Below are positions 46,082 to 53,754 of a DNA stretch of 64,000 nt, piece after piece. The stretch comes from JAIBCC01 sp963763855 (lineage in GTDB: Bacteria; Acidobacteriota; Blastocatellia; Pyrinomonadales; Pyrinomonadaceae), in contig CAVXPU010000005.1 of the NCBI GenBank assembly GCA_963763855.1, forward strand, positions 868,001-932,000, given 5' to 3'. Position numbers and translations under genes: made by a program. How positions within the stretch are numbered: the stretch's first letter is position 1; every line of letters begins with the position of its first letter. A model generated the notes under the pieces. The model searched no databases, had not been told where the DNA came from, and saw only the letters and a program-made list of their open reading frames with translations.

Positions 46082-48778
46082 ATGCAATCAGCGGAATGGT
46101 TAAAAATTAAAGAAGTCTTAGGCGATTTGCTTGAATTGCCAGCGGACGAACGTCCACAAATCCTTGCTCAGCAAGAAGATAATATTCGTCTGCAAGTTGA
46201 AAACCTTCTCAAGTCATACGAACGAGCCGAAGATTTTATCGCCGAACCAGCTGCCGTGGAACTCGGTTTGAGCCAAGATGTAAATATCGGACAGATAATC
46301 GACGATTACAAAATCATCAGTTTGATTGGCGAAGGCGGAATGGGGAATGTTTATCTTGCCGAACGCGTCGGGTTTGAACAAAAGGTCGCGATCAAACTAA
46401 TCAAACGCGGAATGGACACGCGAGCCGTTCTCAAACGCTTCAAGCTCGAACGTCAGATTCTTTCCAGATTAAATCATCCGAATATCGCAAAATTGCTCGA
46501 CGGCGGCGAAACTCCCGAAGGTTTGCCGTATTTTGTGATGGAATATATCGAAGGTTTGCCGATTACAAAGTTTTGCGAAGAACATCAGTTTGACATAAAC
46601 GAAAGGCTCGAATTATTTCAAAAAGTTTGTGAGGCGATAACTTATGCACATACCAATTTGATCGTTCATCGCGACATAAAGCCTTCAAACATAATAGTTA
46701 CAGACGAAGGAACGCCGAAATTATTGGATTTCGGAATTGCCAAATTACTTGATAGCGAACTTGAAAATACGGCGACAATCGGGAGAATGTTCACGCCCGA
46801 ATACGCTTCGCCCGAACAAATAAATGGCTTGCCAATTACAACTGCAACGGACGTTTATTCGCTTGGAGTTGTGCTGTATGAATTGTTGAGCGGAGTTCGT
46901 CCGTTTAGCTCAAAAAGTAAAAACTATGCGGAAATCGCGAATTTGGTTTTAACGGTTGAACCTCAGAAACCTTCGTCAGTGGTCAGTGGACAGTGGTCGG
47001 TGGTCAGAGAGACAGGCGAATTTACTCACGAAACTCAAATCGAAAAACCAAATCCAAAATCCAAAATCCAAAATCCAAAATCGCTACGGGGTGATTTAGA
47101 CAACATAATTCTCAAATCATTACGCAAAGAATCTGCACGCCGCTATCAATCAATCAGCGATTTTTCGGAAGATATTAAACGTCATCTGAAAGGTTTGCCC
47201 GTAACCGCAACTGCTGATTCGACAAGGTATCGATTCACAAAATTTGTCGGGCGACATAAACGTGGTGTGGCGATTTCGGCTTTTGTTTCGTTGTTGATTT
47301 TATCGCTTTCGGGCGTGGCGATTTATCAAGGAATTGTTGCAATGCGTGAACGGGAAAAGGCTCAACGCAGCTATTCCGAACTGCAAAAAATTGCCAATGA
47401 TCTGATGAAGGAAACAAATGTTGCTTTGTATGATCTGCAAGGAAGCGTAAAAATCAGACGAAATTTGGTTGAAAAATCAATTGCAATGCTCGACCAAATT
47501 GCTCTTGATAATCCGACTGATGAGAAAGTTTTGAATGACCTTGCCGAAGGTTATTTGAGTCTTGGTCAAAAACAAAATTATGAATTTCGGGAATTTAGAA
47601 GCTCCATCGAAAATCAAAAAAAATCTGTCGAAATCCGTCGCAAACTGTTGGAAAAGAATCCCAATTCCACCGAAGCCAAGCTAAAATTGGTGAATTCGCT
47701 AGCTTTTTTGGGCGACGTTTATTTTGGTTTTGGCGATAAAGAAAACATGTTCTTGTGTTTGGATGAGCAGGAAAAAATCCGTCGTGAACTTTACACCGCA
47801 GATTCCGAAAATTTTGATATTCTTAACGGACTTAACGTTTTTCTTTCGGGCAGAGCCGATATTGCCAATTCCTTTCATCAAGAAGCGGAACGGCAAAAAT
47901 ATCTAACTGAAAGTTTGAATCTGACTAATGAATCAATCCGCAGATATGAAGCGAAAGATTTAACTGCCGCTGAAATGAAAGAATTTGCATATATAATTTC
48001 TAATAAAGCCAACATTTTGAAAGATTTAGGAAACTTAGACGAAGCGTTGGTCTATCACGATAAGGCATTTGAAATCGCGAAAAAGTCTTTTGAAATGGAT
48101 GTTAATCAGAATCTTGCCTTTAATTTGACAGTTCGCTCTCCGCGATTCAATGCGGATATTTTCCGCGAACGCAGACAATTTGATAAAGCTCTGGAAATGT
48201 ATCAAATTTCTTTGGACAGATTAGATTTAGGTGTGCGAAAACTTCCAAGCAAGACCAACGAATTAAAAAATGGAATCAATATCTATCAAATTCGCCAAGC
48301 CCTAATGCTGGAAAAAACAGGCAAATACGCCGAGGCTAAACATCTTATGGAAACGGCTTACGGCAAATATTCGGCTGAGATTGAAAGAAACAAAGAAGAT
48401 TCTTCAAGAGTGCTCTATTCTTACGAAGCCTTGCCCGATGTTGCCGAGTATTACGTTGATTCAAATCAATTACCGAAAGCGATTGAAGTTTGGGATAAGC
48501 ACATCAATCGCATTCAATATTTTCTCGACAAAAATCCTGATGACGGCGGATTTTCGGGTTATTTGGCTGATGCTAATAAACGAATCGGCGATACTCATGC
48601 GGGCTACGATGAAAAGTCTAAATCATACAAAATAAAGGACAAAAGACGAATCGCAAAAGCAAAAATTGCTTATCAAAAATCGATTGAAACTTACGAAAAA
48701 GCATATTCGCTTTATTCACCAAATCAAGGTGAAATAAGAAATTTGCAGGAATTACAAGAAAGAATACGTCGTTTATAA
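46082..48778 (+). CDS. transmembrane Ser/Thr protein kinase with TPR-like C-terminal sensor
   Basis: 898 residues. Kinase domain: GEGGMG (83-88), K105, HRDIKPSN (196-203), DFG (216-218), SPEQ. Residues about 298-336 (SSVVSGQWSVVRE and NPKSKIQNPKS) are an in-frame insertion of two low-complexity oligonucleotide repeats before LRGDLDNIILKSLRK. A membrane helix spans about 395-416. The outer half is helical TPR-like (IANDLMKETNVALYDLQGSV; ISNKANILKDLGNLDEALVY; KTGKYAEAKHLMETAYGKYS). Pairs with the sigma gene upstream. Stop abuts the convergent permease gene. Confidence 0.92.
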   Translation: MQSAEWLKIKEVLGDLLELPADERPQILAQQEDNIRLQVENLLKSYERAEDFIAEPAAVELGLSQDVNIGQIIDDYKIISLIGEGGMGNVYLAERVGFEQKVAIKLIKRGMDTRAVLKRFKLERQILSRLNHPNIAKLLDGGETPEGLPYFVMEYIEGLPITKFCEEHQFDINERLELFQKVCEAITYAHTNLIVHRDIKPSNIIVTDEGTPKLLDFGIAKLLDSELENTATIGRMFTPEYASPEQINGLPITTATDVYSLGVVLYELLSGVRPFSSKSKNYAEIANLVLTVEPQKPSSVVSGQWSVVRETGEFTHETQIEKPNPKSKIQNPKSLRGDLDNIILKSLRKESARRYQSISDFSEDIKRHLKGLPVTATADSTRYRFTKFVGRHKRGVAISAFVSLLILSLSGVAIYQGIVAMREREKAQRSYSELQKIANDLMKETNVALYDLQGSVKIRRNLVEKSIAMLDQIALDNPTDEKVLNDLAEGYLSLGQKQNYEFREFRSSIENQKKSVEIRRKLLEKNPNSTEAKLKLVNSLAFLGDVYFGFGDKENMFLCLDEQEKIRRELYTADSENFDILNGLNVFLSGRADIANSFHQEAERQKYLTESLNLTNESIRRYEAKDLTAAEMKEFAYIISNKANILKDLGNLDEALVYHDKAFEIAKKSFEMDVNQNLAFNLTVRSPRFNADIFRERRQFDKALEMYQISLDRLDLGVRKLPSKTNELKNGINIYQIRQALMLEKTGKYAEAKHLMETAYGKYSAEIERNKEDSSRVLYSYEALPDVAEYYVDSNQLPKAIEVWDKHINRIQYFLDKNPDDGGFSGYLADANKRIGDTHAGYDEKSKSYKIKDKRRIAKAKIAYQKSIETYEKAYSLYSPNQGEIRNLQELQERIRRL

Positions 48779-49900
48779 TTATTCGTAACTCAAAGCCTCA
48801 ACTGCATCCAATCTTGCCGCTCGAAGTGCCGGATATAATGCTCCTAATGCTCCGCCGATTAGTCCAATTATTAGAGTGATTAGCAGGAGCTGCCATTTTA
48901 TTTCAACGTTTATCATCACAAATCCGGATAAAGATAGTCTCAGCAAATAAGTTAAAAGAATTCCGCTAACTACGCCTAAAAAACTTATCAAAAGTGCTTC
49001 CTGAGTAATCGTCCAGGCGATCTTTGAATTTGGCATTCCCAAAGATTTGAGGATTCCGATCTGCTTTGTCCGCTCGGTAACTGTCGTGTACATCGTCAGC
49101 AAAATCACCAAAGCACTAATTGTTGCCGCCACTCCAATGATTACATTCAGGAAGACTCCGAGTGCAGGAATGGAATTCATGTAGATTTCTTCGAGGTCTT
49201 TGATACGGATAAGTTGATTATTTGGAAAGGCTTGAGAGATGCTTTCGCCTACTTGCTCATCGGTATAACCTTCTTTTATTTTGATCAAAATTGCGGAAGC
49301 TTTGCTTAATTCTTCCGGTTTACTTTCTTTGCCGATCGTCTGTTTTTGCATGGTCAGCCGCGAAATTTTCGCTCTCGCACCACCTGCAGGTTCGTATGTG
49401 CCGACAATCGTGAAATCGCGTTCCCAAATTTTTAGAGTATCGCCCATTTTGAAATTCTTTTGACGTTGGAATGCGGTATCGATAATTACTTCATCGGTAT
49501 CATTAGCAAAAGGGCGACCTTCCATGATCTTTATCCCGGACATTTGCGAGTATTCGTCAAAGTTTACGCCGTCAATCGGGCGTCTTCCTTGAGCGGTATC
49601 TGCGTCAACCGTTACTTGTCCGATGGCAATTGCGGATTTCACGCCCTCAATTTCTTCAAGGCTTTTTGTGGTTGAAACAGGTATTTGAAATGCTCCGGCA
49701 CCGCCGATGCAGCTTGCACCCGAACCGCAAAAGAATAGTTGTGCACCAACATTTGCCTCACGATCTGCTTGCTCACGCAAACTTCCGGTGGCGATTCCGT
49801 ATGTGAAAACGATCAGCAAAATTCCGATTGCGATGCCGAGAATACTAACTATCGTCCGGGCAGGACGGTGCATCATATTTGAAAATACTAAATTATCCAT
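48779..49900 (-). CDS. FtsX/MacB-type ABC transporter permease
   Basis: About 373 residues from the ATG at 49900. A first helix (RTIVSILGIAIGILLIVFTY) is followed by a periplasmic MacB-PCD domain (SLEEIEGVKSAIAIGQVTVD, GRPFANDTDEVIIDTAFQRQ) and three C-terminal helices with the FtsX signature (GVAATISALVILLTMYTTVT, ERTKQIGILKSLGMPNSKI, GALYPALRAARLDAVEAL). Works with a LolD/MacB-type ATPase, which is not adjacent here. Likely exports lipoproteins or peptides. The gene ends against the kinase gene stop. Confidence 0.9.
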   Translation of the reverse strand: MDNLVFSNMMHRPARTIVSILGIAIGILLIVFTYGIATGSLREQADREANVGAQLFFCGSGASCIGGAGAFQIPVSTTKSLEEIEGVKSAIAIGQVTVDADTAQGRRPIDGVNFDEYSQMSGIKIMEGRPFANDTDEVIIDTAFQRQKNFKMGDTLKIWERDFTIVGTYEPAGGARAKISRLTMQKQTIGKESKPEELSKASAILIKIKEGYTDEQVGESISQAFPNNQLIRIKDLEEIYMNSIPALGVFLNVIIGVAATISALVILLTMYTTVTERTKQIGILKSLGMPNSKIAWTITQEALLISFLGVVSGILLTYLLRLSLSGFVMINVEIKWQLLLITLIIGLIGGALGALYPALRAARLDAVEALSYE

Positions 49901-50060
49901 TGTTTTCAAGCTAAGCTGTTTGGTTTAGAAGACAGTTAGGTTTATTTGAACGCCTAAACCTGTAAACTTCTAAACTCCTCTAAACATAACTACTCTAAAC
50001 CTTACTACAAATTCCAAATCCTTTAAATCCCTCACGGACAAAGAAAACATTGATGTTTTT

Positions 50061-50089
50061 TTGACTATTTGGCAAACCTTTCGTAGCAT
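50061..50089 (+). promoter_or_regulatory. sigma-70 promoter candidate
   Basis: TTGACT (50061-50066), 17 nt, TAGCAT (50084-50089). It lies 18 nt before the ATG at 50107 and the -10 box is part of a small hairpin. This would drive the three-gene run to 52300. Confidence 0.4.
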
Positions 50090-50096
50090 TGCTACG
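50082..50096. repeat. short CGTAGC-ATT-GCTACG hairpin
   Basis: A perfect 6-bp inverted repeat with a 3-nt centre, directly upstream of the gene at 50107 and overlapping the candidate -10 box. Could be a REP relic or a regulatory stem. Confidence 0.35.
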
Positions 50097-50106
50097 GACG
50101 CAAAAA

Positions 50107-50364
50107 ATGAATCTTGACGAAAATGCCAAAGAAGCGGTTCACGAACTCGGCGAAGCTATCAATGCCGCGATTGAGAAATCTACGCACGTGAAGCAAGCCA
50201 TTCAAAATCTGCGTGACATTGGCTATGAACCTAATCTTAGTCTGCGGTTGGAAATCGGTCTGCAAGAACTTATCGAACATTTTGAGGAAGATTCCAACGA
50301 GATCGAGCTGGATTTGACCGATGAAGATATGCGGACTTTGCGTCGGATGAAGATCAAACTTTAG
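50107..50364 (+). CDS. small helical protein of unknown function
   Basis: 85 residues from ATG 50107 (MNLDENAKEAVHELGEAINA). It is predicted helical and acidic: IEKSTHVKQAIQNLRDIGYE, then LIEHFEEDSNEIELDLTDED, and MRTLRRMKIKL at the end. Not recognised. Same direction as the next two genes; 44 nt to the next one. A coiled-coil regulator is one possibility. The TTG at 50089 would add six residues inside the hairpin and is not preferred. Confidence 0.6.
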   Translation: MNLDENAKEAVHELGEAINAAIEKSTHVKQAIQNLRDIGYEPNLSLRLEIGLQELIEHFEEDSNEIELDLTDEDMRTLRRMKIKL

Positions 50365-50408
50365 CCATTTATTATTAATCACCGAAGAATTCGGCAACCT
50401 GAAATCCC

Positions 50409-51098
50409 TTGAACTACTTCAATTATTTCTCCGAAATCGAAGAAACATTTATCCGCCGGCGGGGCAAAAGCGTTTTTTTGAGTCCGCTGGATTGGGCTCT
50501 GATAGAAACGTGGCAAGAAAGCAAAGTGCCGCTCCATATCGTTTTGCGAAGCATCGAAAAAGTCTTTGACAATTTTGAGAAATCAAAGAAAAAACGTTCA
50601 GTTAAAAGTCTCGCTTTTTGCAGCGAAGAAATCGAAGCTCAGCATCAGGAGTGGCTCGAATCGCAGGTTGGCAAGGGCGATGATGCCCAAGATTTTGACG
50701 CGAATGACGAGGATTCAACGTTTTCCGAATCCGCAATCGCCACACATTTGGAGAGCATTACAGCGGCTTTGGAATCTGCTAAACTGAATGCGAACAAGGT
50801 TTTAGCCGAAACATTTGACCGAGTATTGAGTCGCTTAAATGAATTTAAGGCAAACTATGAAGACCCGGAAAAACTCGAAGCAGATTTAAGCCTTTTGGAA
50901 AAATTACTTGACGAAAGCCTTTTGGGAAATTTTGAAAAAGAACTGTTAACTAAGTTCAAGGGCGAAACTGAAAGCGAACTTAAAAGTTATAAAAAGACGT
51001 TGGAAAAGGAAGTTTATCAAAAAACGTTTGATCTGCTTTTGCTCAAAAAACTTCGAACCGAAGCTGAAATACCGAGATTGAGTCTTTTTTATTTATAG
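50409..51098 (+). CDS. helical protein of unknown function
   Basis: 229 residues, starting at TTG 50409 because no ATG lies near; the start is provisional. NYFSEIEETFIRRRGKSVFL, LSPLDWALIETWQESKVPLH and IVLRSIEKVFDNFEKSKKKR make a folded N-terminal part. The rest is a Glu/Lys-rich coiled coil (AALESAKLNANKVLAETFDR, KELLTKFKGETESELKSYKK). Unrecognised. Conserved-looking context just upstream of the RNA methyltransferase (11 nt) suggests one transcription unit. Confidence 0.6.
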   Translation: MNYFNYFSEIEETFIRRRGKSVFLSPLDWALIETWQESKVPLHIVLRSIEKVFDNFEKSKKKRSVKSLAFCSEEIEAQHQEWLESQVGKGDDAQDFDANDEDSTFSESAIATHLESITAALESAKLNANKVLAETFDRVLSRLNEFKANYEDPEKLEADLSLLEKLLDESLLGNFEKELLTKFKGETESELKSYKKTLEKEVYQKTFDLLLLKKLRTEAEIPRLSLFYL

Positions 51099-51109
51099 GA
51101 AATTAAATT

Positions 51110-52300
51110 TTGAATCAAACAGAAACAGTTGTAAAAATTGAGAGAATTGTGCCAAATGGCTACGGTCTGGCTTTTGCCGATGGACTTACGTTTTTTGTTT
51201 CGCTGGCAAGCGTTGGCGATACTGTAAAGGTTAGAATCCGCGAGAAAAAAGGGAAGTTGGCTTTTGCCGAAATTATTGAAATCATTGAGCCTTCGCCCGA
51301 TAGAATTGAGCCGAGATGTGAACATTTTGGAATTTGCGGCGGTTGCGATTTCCAACAGATGAACTATGCGGCTCAGCTAAATGCAAAGGTTGGGATCATA
51401 AAAGATTGCTTAAAGCGGATTGGAAGGATTGATTTTGCAGGAGAAATTCCTATAATCGCGAGTCCTAATGACTTCGAATATCGCTCGCGAACTCAATTCC
51501 ATGCCGACACGCGTGATCAAAAAATCGGATATTTTAAGCGTCATTCTCATCAAATTGTTGATGTAGAAAGTTGTCCGATTCTGCTTCCAAGTCTGCAAAA
51601 TAAGCTTAAGGATTTACACGAGAATCTTAGTTGGACAGAGTTTTGGGGTGAGAAAGCCGAAATTGAAATAGCTGCCAGCGGCGAACTGATTTCAACCTTT
51701 TCAGCGGAAATTATTGAGCCAACCCAAGAACTCACTTTTGCCGCAAAAGGCGACACGTACGCCTACGATGCTCATACTTTTTTTCAAGGAAATCCATACT
51801 TAATTGATGATTTGATTGAACTTGCAACCGCAAATATTGAAGGCGGGAAGGCGTTAGATTTATACTGCGGGGTCGGACTTTTTTCGTTGCCGCTAGCGAG
51901 AAAGTTTGCAAAGGTTTTGGGCGTTGAAGGAAATGAAAAAGCAATCGAATTTGCAAATAAAAACGCGGCAAATGCGAGACTCGGAAATCTTGAATTTTTC
52001 AATGAAAATGTTGGCGAATGGGTGGCTGATAATCGTCTGAAAGATGTCGATTTTGTGTTGCTTGATCCGCCGCGAACAGGTGCTGAGGGCGAAACGATCT
52101 CAAATTTATTGAAAAAAATAAAACCTGCAAAAATTTCTTACGTTTCCTGCGATCCGGCAACCTTAGCTCGGGATTTATCACTTTTATGTGCGGAAAGTTA
52201 TGAAATCGAATCAATTACGGCAATAGATTTATTTCCCCAAACTCATCATATTGAAACGGTCGTCAGATTAGTTAATCGCAGATCGACAGATTCGGTTTGA
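51110..52300 (+). CDS. 23S rRNA (uracil-5-)-methyltransferase, RlmD/TrmA family
   Basis: 396 residues. A TRAM RNA-binding domain (ETVVKIERIVPNGYGLAFAD) precedes the iron-sulfur cysteines (CEHFGICGGCDFQQM). The SAM domain has LDLYCGVGLFSLPLARKFAK, VLLDPPRTGAEGE, and the catalytic SYVSCDPATLARDLSLL, ending ITAIDLFPQTHHIETVVRL. It methylates uridine at C5 in rRNA, or tRNA. Start is TTG 51110, supported by an AGGAAA site 9 nt upstream; the preceding gene stops at 51098. Exact target (U1939 or U747) is not decidable. Confidence 0.92.
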   Translation: MNQTETVVKIERIVPNGYGLAFADGLTFFVSLASVGDTVKVRIREKKGKLAFAEIIEIIEPSPDRIEPRCEHFGICGGCDFQQMNYAAQLNAKVGIIKDCLKRIGRIDFAGEIPIIASPNDFEYRSRTQFHADTRDQKIGYFKRHSHQIVDVESCPILLPSLQNKLKDLHENLSWTEFWGEKAEIEIAASGELISTFSAEIIEPTQELTFAAKGDTYAYDAHTFFQGNPYLIDDLIELATANIEGGKALDLYCGVGLFSLPLARKFAKVLGVEGNEKAIEFANKNAANARLGNLEFFNENVGEWVADNRLKDVDFVLLDPPRTGAEGETISNLLKKIKPAKISYVSCDPATLARDLSLLCAESYEIESITAIDLFPQTHHIETVVRLVNRRSTDSV

Positions 52301-52326
52301 CCCATTTTCAATAATAAATCCAACAG

Positions 52327-52355
52327 TTGCCGTAAGTTTAAGTTACACATATACT
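52327..52355 (+). promoter_or_regulatory. promoter of the ECF-CHAT module, giving a leaderless mRNA
   Basis: TTGCCG (52327-52332), 17-nt spacer, TATACT (52350-52355). The expected start of transcription, about 7 nt beyond the -10 box, falls on the ATG at 52363 itself, and no Shine-Dalgarno sequence is present. Confidence 0.55.
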
Positions 52356-52362
52356 TTACCTG

Positions 52363-52953
52363 ATGCAGAGTCAGCCAAAAAGTTCATTCATAGCTAAAAA
52401 GATAGAGAAAAGCGACGCCGAATTGATTTTGGCTTGTCGGCGAGGTGAAGAAACGGCGTGGAATGAATTGGTTGAAAGATTTCAGCGTTTGATAATTACG
52501 ATTCCGCGTCGGGCGGGCTTGAGCGAAGAACAGGCAGCCGACATTTTTCAAGAAGTTTTCCTAACGCTTTTTGAAAAACTTGACGAAATTCAGCAACCGG
52601 AAAAGATTAGAGCCTGGCTGGTAACAACCACAAAATTCAAAACATGGCGAAGCGTTCGCGGAGCTACGGGCGACTATTCTTTAGACGATGACGAAAAAGA
52701 TTTAGCATCGAAAATAGCGAATTCCGATCTCCTTGCCGATGAAATCTTAATTAAAATTGAAGAGCAACACTTGATTCGTGCGGCTTTAAGTCAGCTTGAA
52801 GAAAGATGTCAAAAGATTCTGACGATGATCTATCTATTTGAGAATCCGGCGACTTATGTGCAGGTTGCGGAGGCAATCGGGGTTGGTGAAACGAGTATCA
52901 GTCCTCTTCGTGCGAGATGCTTGAAAAAACTTGCGAAGATTTTGGATAAATAA
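52363..52953 (+). CDS. ECF-family sigma factor
   Basis: 196 residues. SDAELILACRRGEETAWNEL, FQEVFLTLFEKLDEIQQPEK and IRAWLVTTTKFKTWRSVRG make region 2; RAALSQLEERCQKILTMIYL and VAEAIGVGETSISPLRARCL region 4. A different class from the two kinase-linked sigmas in this window. 68 nt downstream is a short zinc-finger protein, probably its anti-sigma. The module then includes a CHAT peptidase and a subtilisin. Promoter at 52327 predicts leaderless translation. Confidence 0.92.
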   Translation: MQSQPKSSFIAKKIEKSDAELILACRRGEETAWNELVERFQRLIITIPRRAGLSEEQAADIFQEVFLTLFEKLDEIQQPEKIRAWLVTTTKFKTWRSVRGATGDYSLDDDEKDLASKIANSDLLADEILIKIEEQHLIRAALSQLEERCQKILTMIYLFENPATYVQVAEAIGVGETSISPLRARCLKKLAKILDK

Positions 52954-53021
52954 AATTTTGGATTGTCTTTTTGGATAAAATTAGCAGACTGTATCAGTGT
53001 TCGTAGGGAAAAGGTAAAAAA

Positions 53022-53621
53022 ATGAGCTTGCTAACTAAACATCTATCGGAAGAAATATTCAGCAATTTGGCTGAAGGTAAACTTCAAAAAGAAGCATTGG
53101 CTGATGCCGAAAATCACTTATCTGCTTGCAAAAATTGCTCTTCGGAAGCGGAAACATTTGCCAAGATCATTGGTTTGATGAAAGCCGATGATTCTCAAGA
53201 CGCTCCGAAGGACTCAATAAAATGGGCGAAAAATATGTTTCGTGCAAGAATCGCCGAACCAAAGAAAACTATTTTGCAGAAGATATTGGCGATCTTGGAA
53301 GTGGATTTATCGCAAAATCAACCGGTTTTTGGAGAGCGTTCGGGTTCATCACCTGTCAGCCAATTATTATACAAGGCTGATGAAATTGGGATTTCTCTGC
53401 GAATCACAAAAGAAGGTGAAGAGGCTTTTGTAATGGGACAAATCTTGGGAGATGATTTCAGCAAATGTGAGATCGAACTGCAAAACGTTAAAAAAACGTT
53501 TATTGTTTCTTCAAATGAGTTGAGCGAATTTAAAGTTTCCAAAATCCCACGCGGGAATTACGACATGTTTATTCGAAATGCTGAAAAGGAAATTTTGATC
53601 CAAAATATTAGTTTTACTTAG
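53022..53621 (+). CDS. zinc-finger (zf-HC2-like) anti-sigma-type protein
   Basis: 199 residues without a membrane helix. Near the N terminus AENHLSACKNCSSEAETF gives the H-x3-C-x2-C pattern of zinc anti-sigma domains. A helix-rich linker (KDSIKWAKNMFRARIAEPKK) follows, and then a beta-rich C-terminal domain (LYKADEIGISLRITKEGEEA, SELSEFKVSKIPRGNYDMF) of about 90 residues. Being soluble, it would sense a cytoplasmic signal, perhaps through this domain. It follows the sigma gene; two hairpins then end the transcript before the CHAT gene. Confidence 0.8.
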   Translation: MSLLTKHLSEEIFSNLAEGKLQKEALADAENHLSACKNCSSEAETFAKIIGLMKADDSQDAPKDSIKWAKNMFRARIAEPKKTILQKILAILEVDLSQNQPVFGERSGSSPVSQLLYKADEIGISLRITKEGEEAFVMGQILGDDFSKCEIELQNVKKTFIVSSNELSEFKVSKIPRGNYDMFIRNAEKEILIQNISFT

Positions 53622-53624
53622 GCT

Positions 53625-53692
53625 AAACTCTATTTCGGGGGGGATAGAGTTTTGTTGGGGCGAAGAGTTGTTAAAACTTTTCGCCCTTTTTT
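53625..53692 (+). terminator. double hairpin terminator after the anti-sigma gene
   Basis: First hairpin AAACTCTAT/ATAGAGTTT (53625-53652), then GGGCGAAGAG/CTTTTCGCCC (53658-53686) followed by TTTTTT. The second is a typical rho-independent terminator. A TATAAT at 53705-53710 then suggests a separate start for the CHAT gene. Confidence 0.75.
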
Positions 53693-53754
53693 CTGCTTTT
53701 TACTTATAATAGATTTCAAAGAAATACGATTTCAAATATTCTCGTGGAATACGG

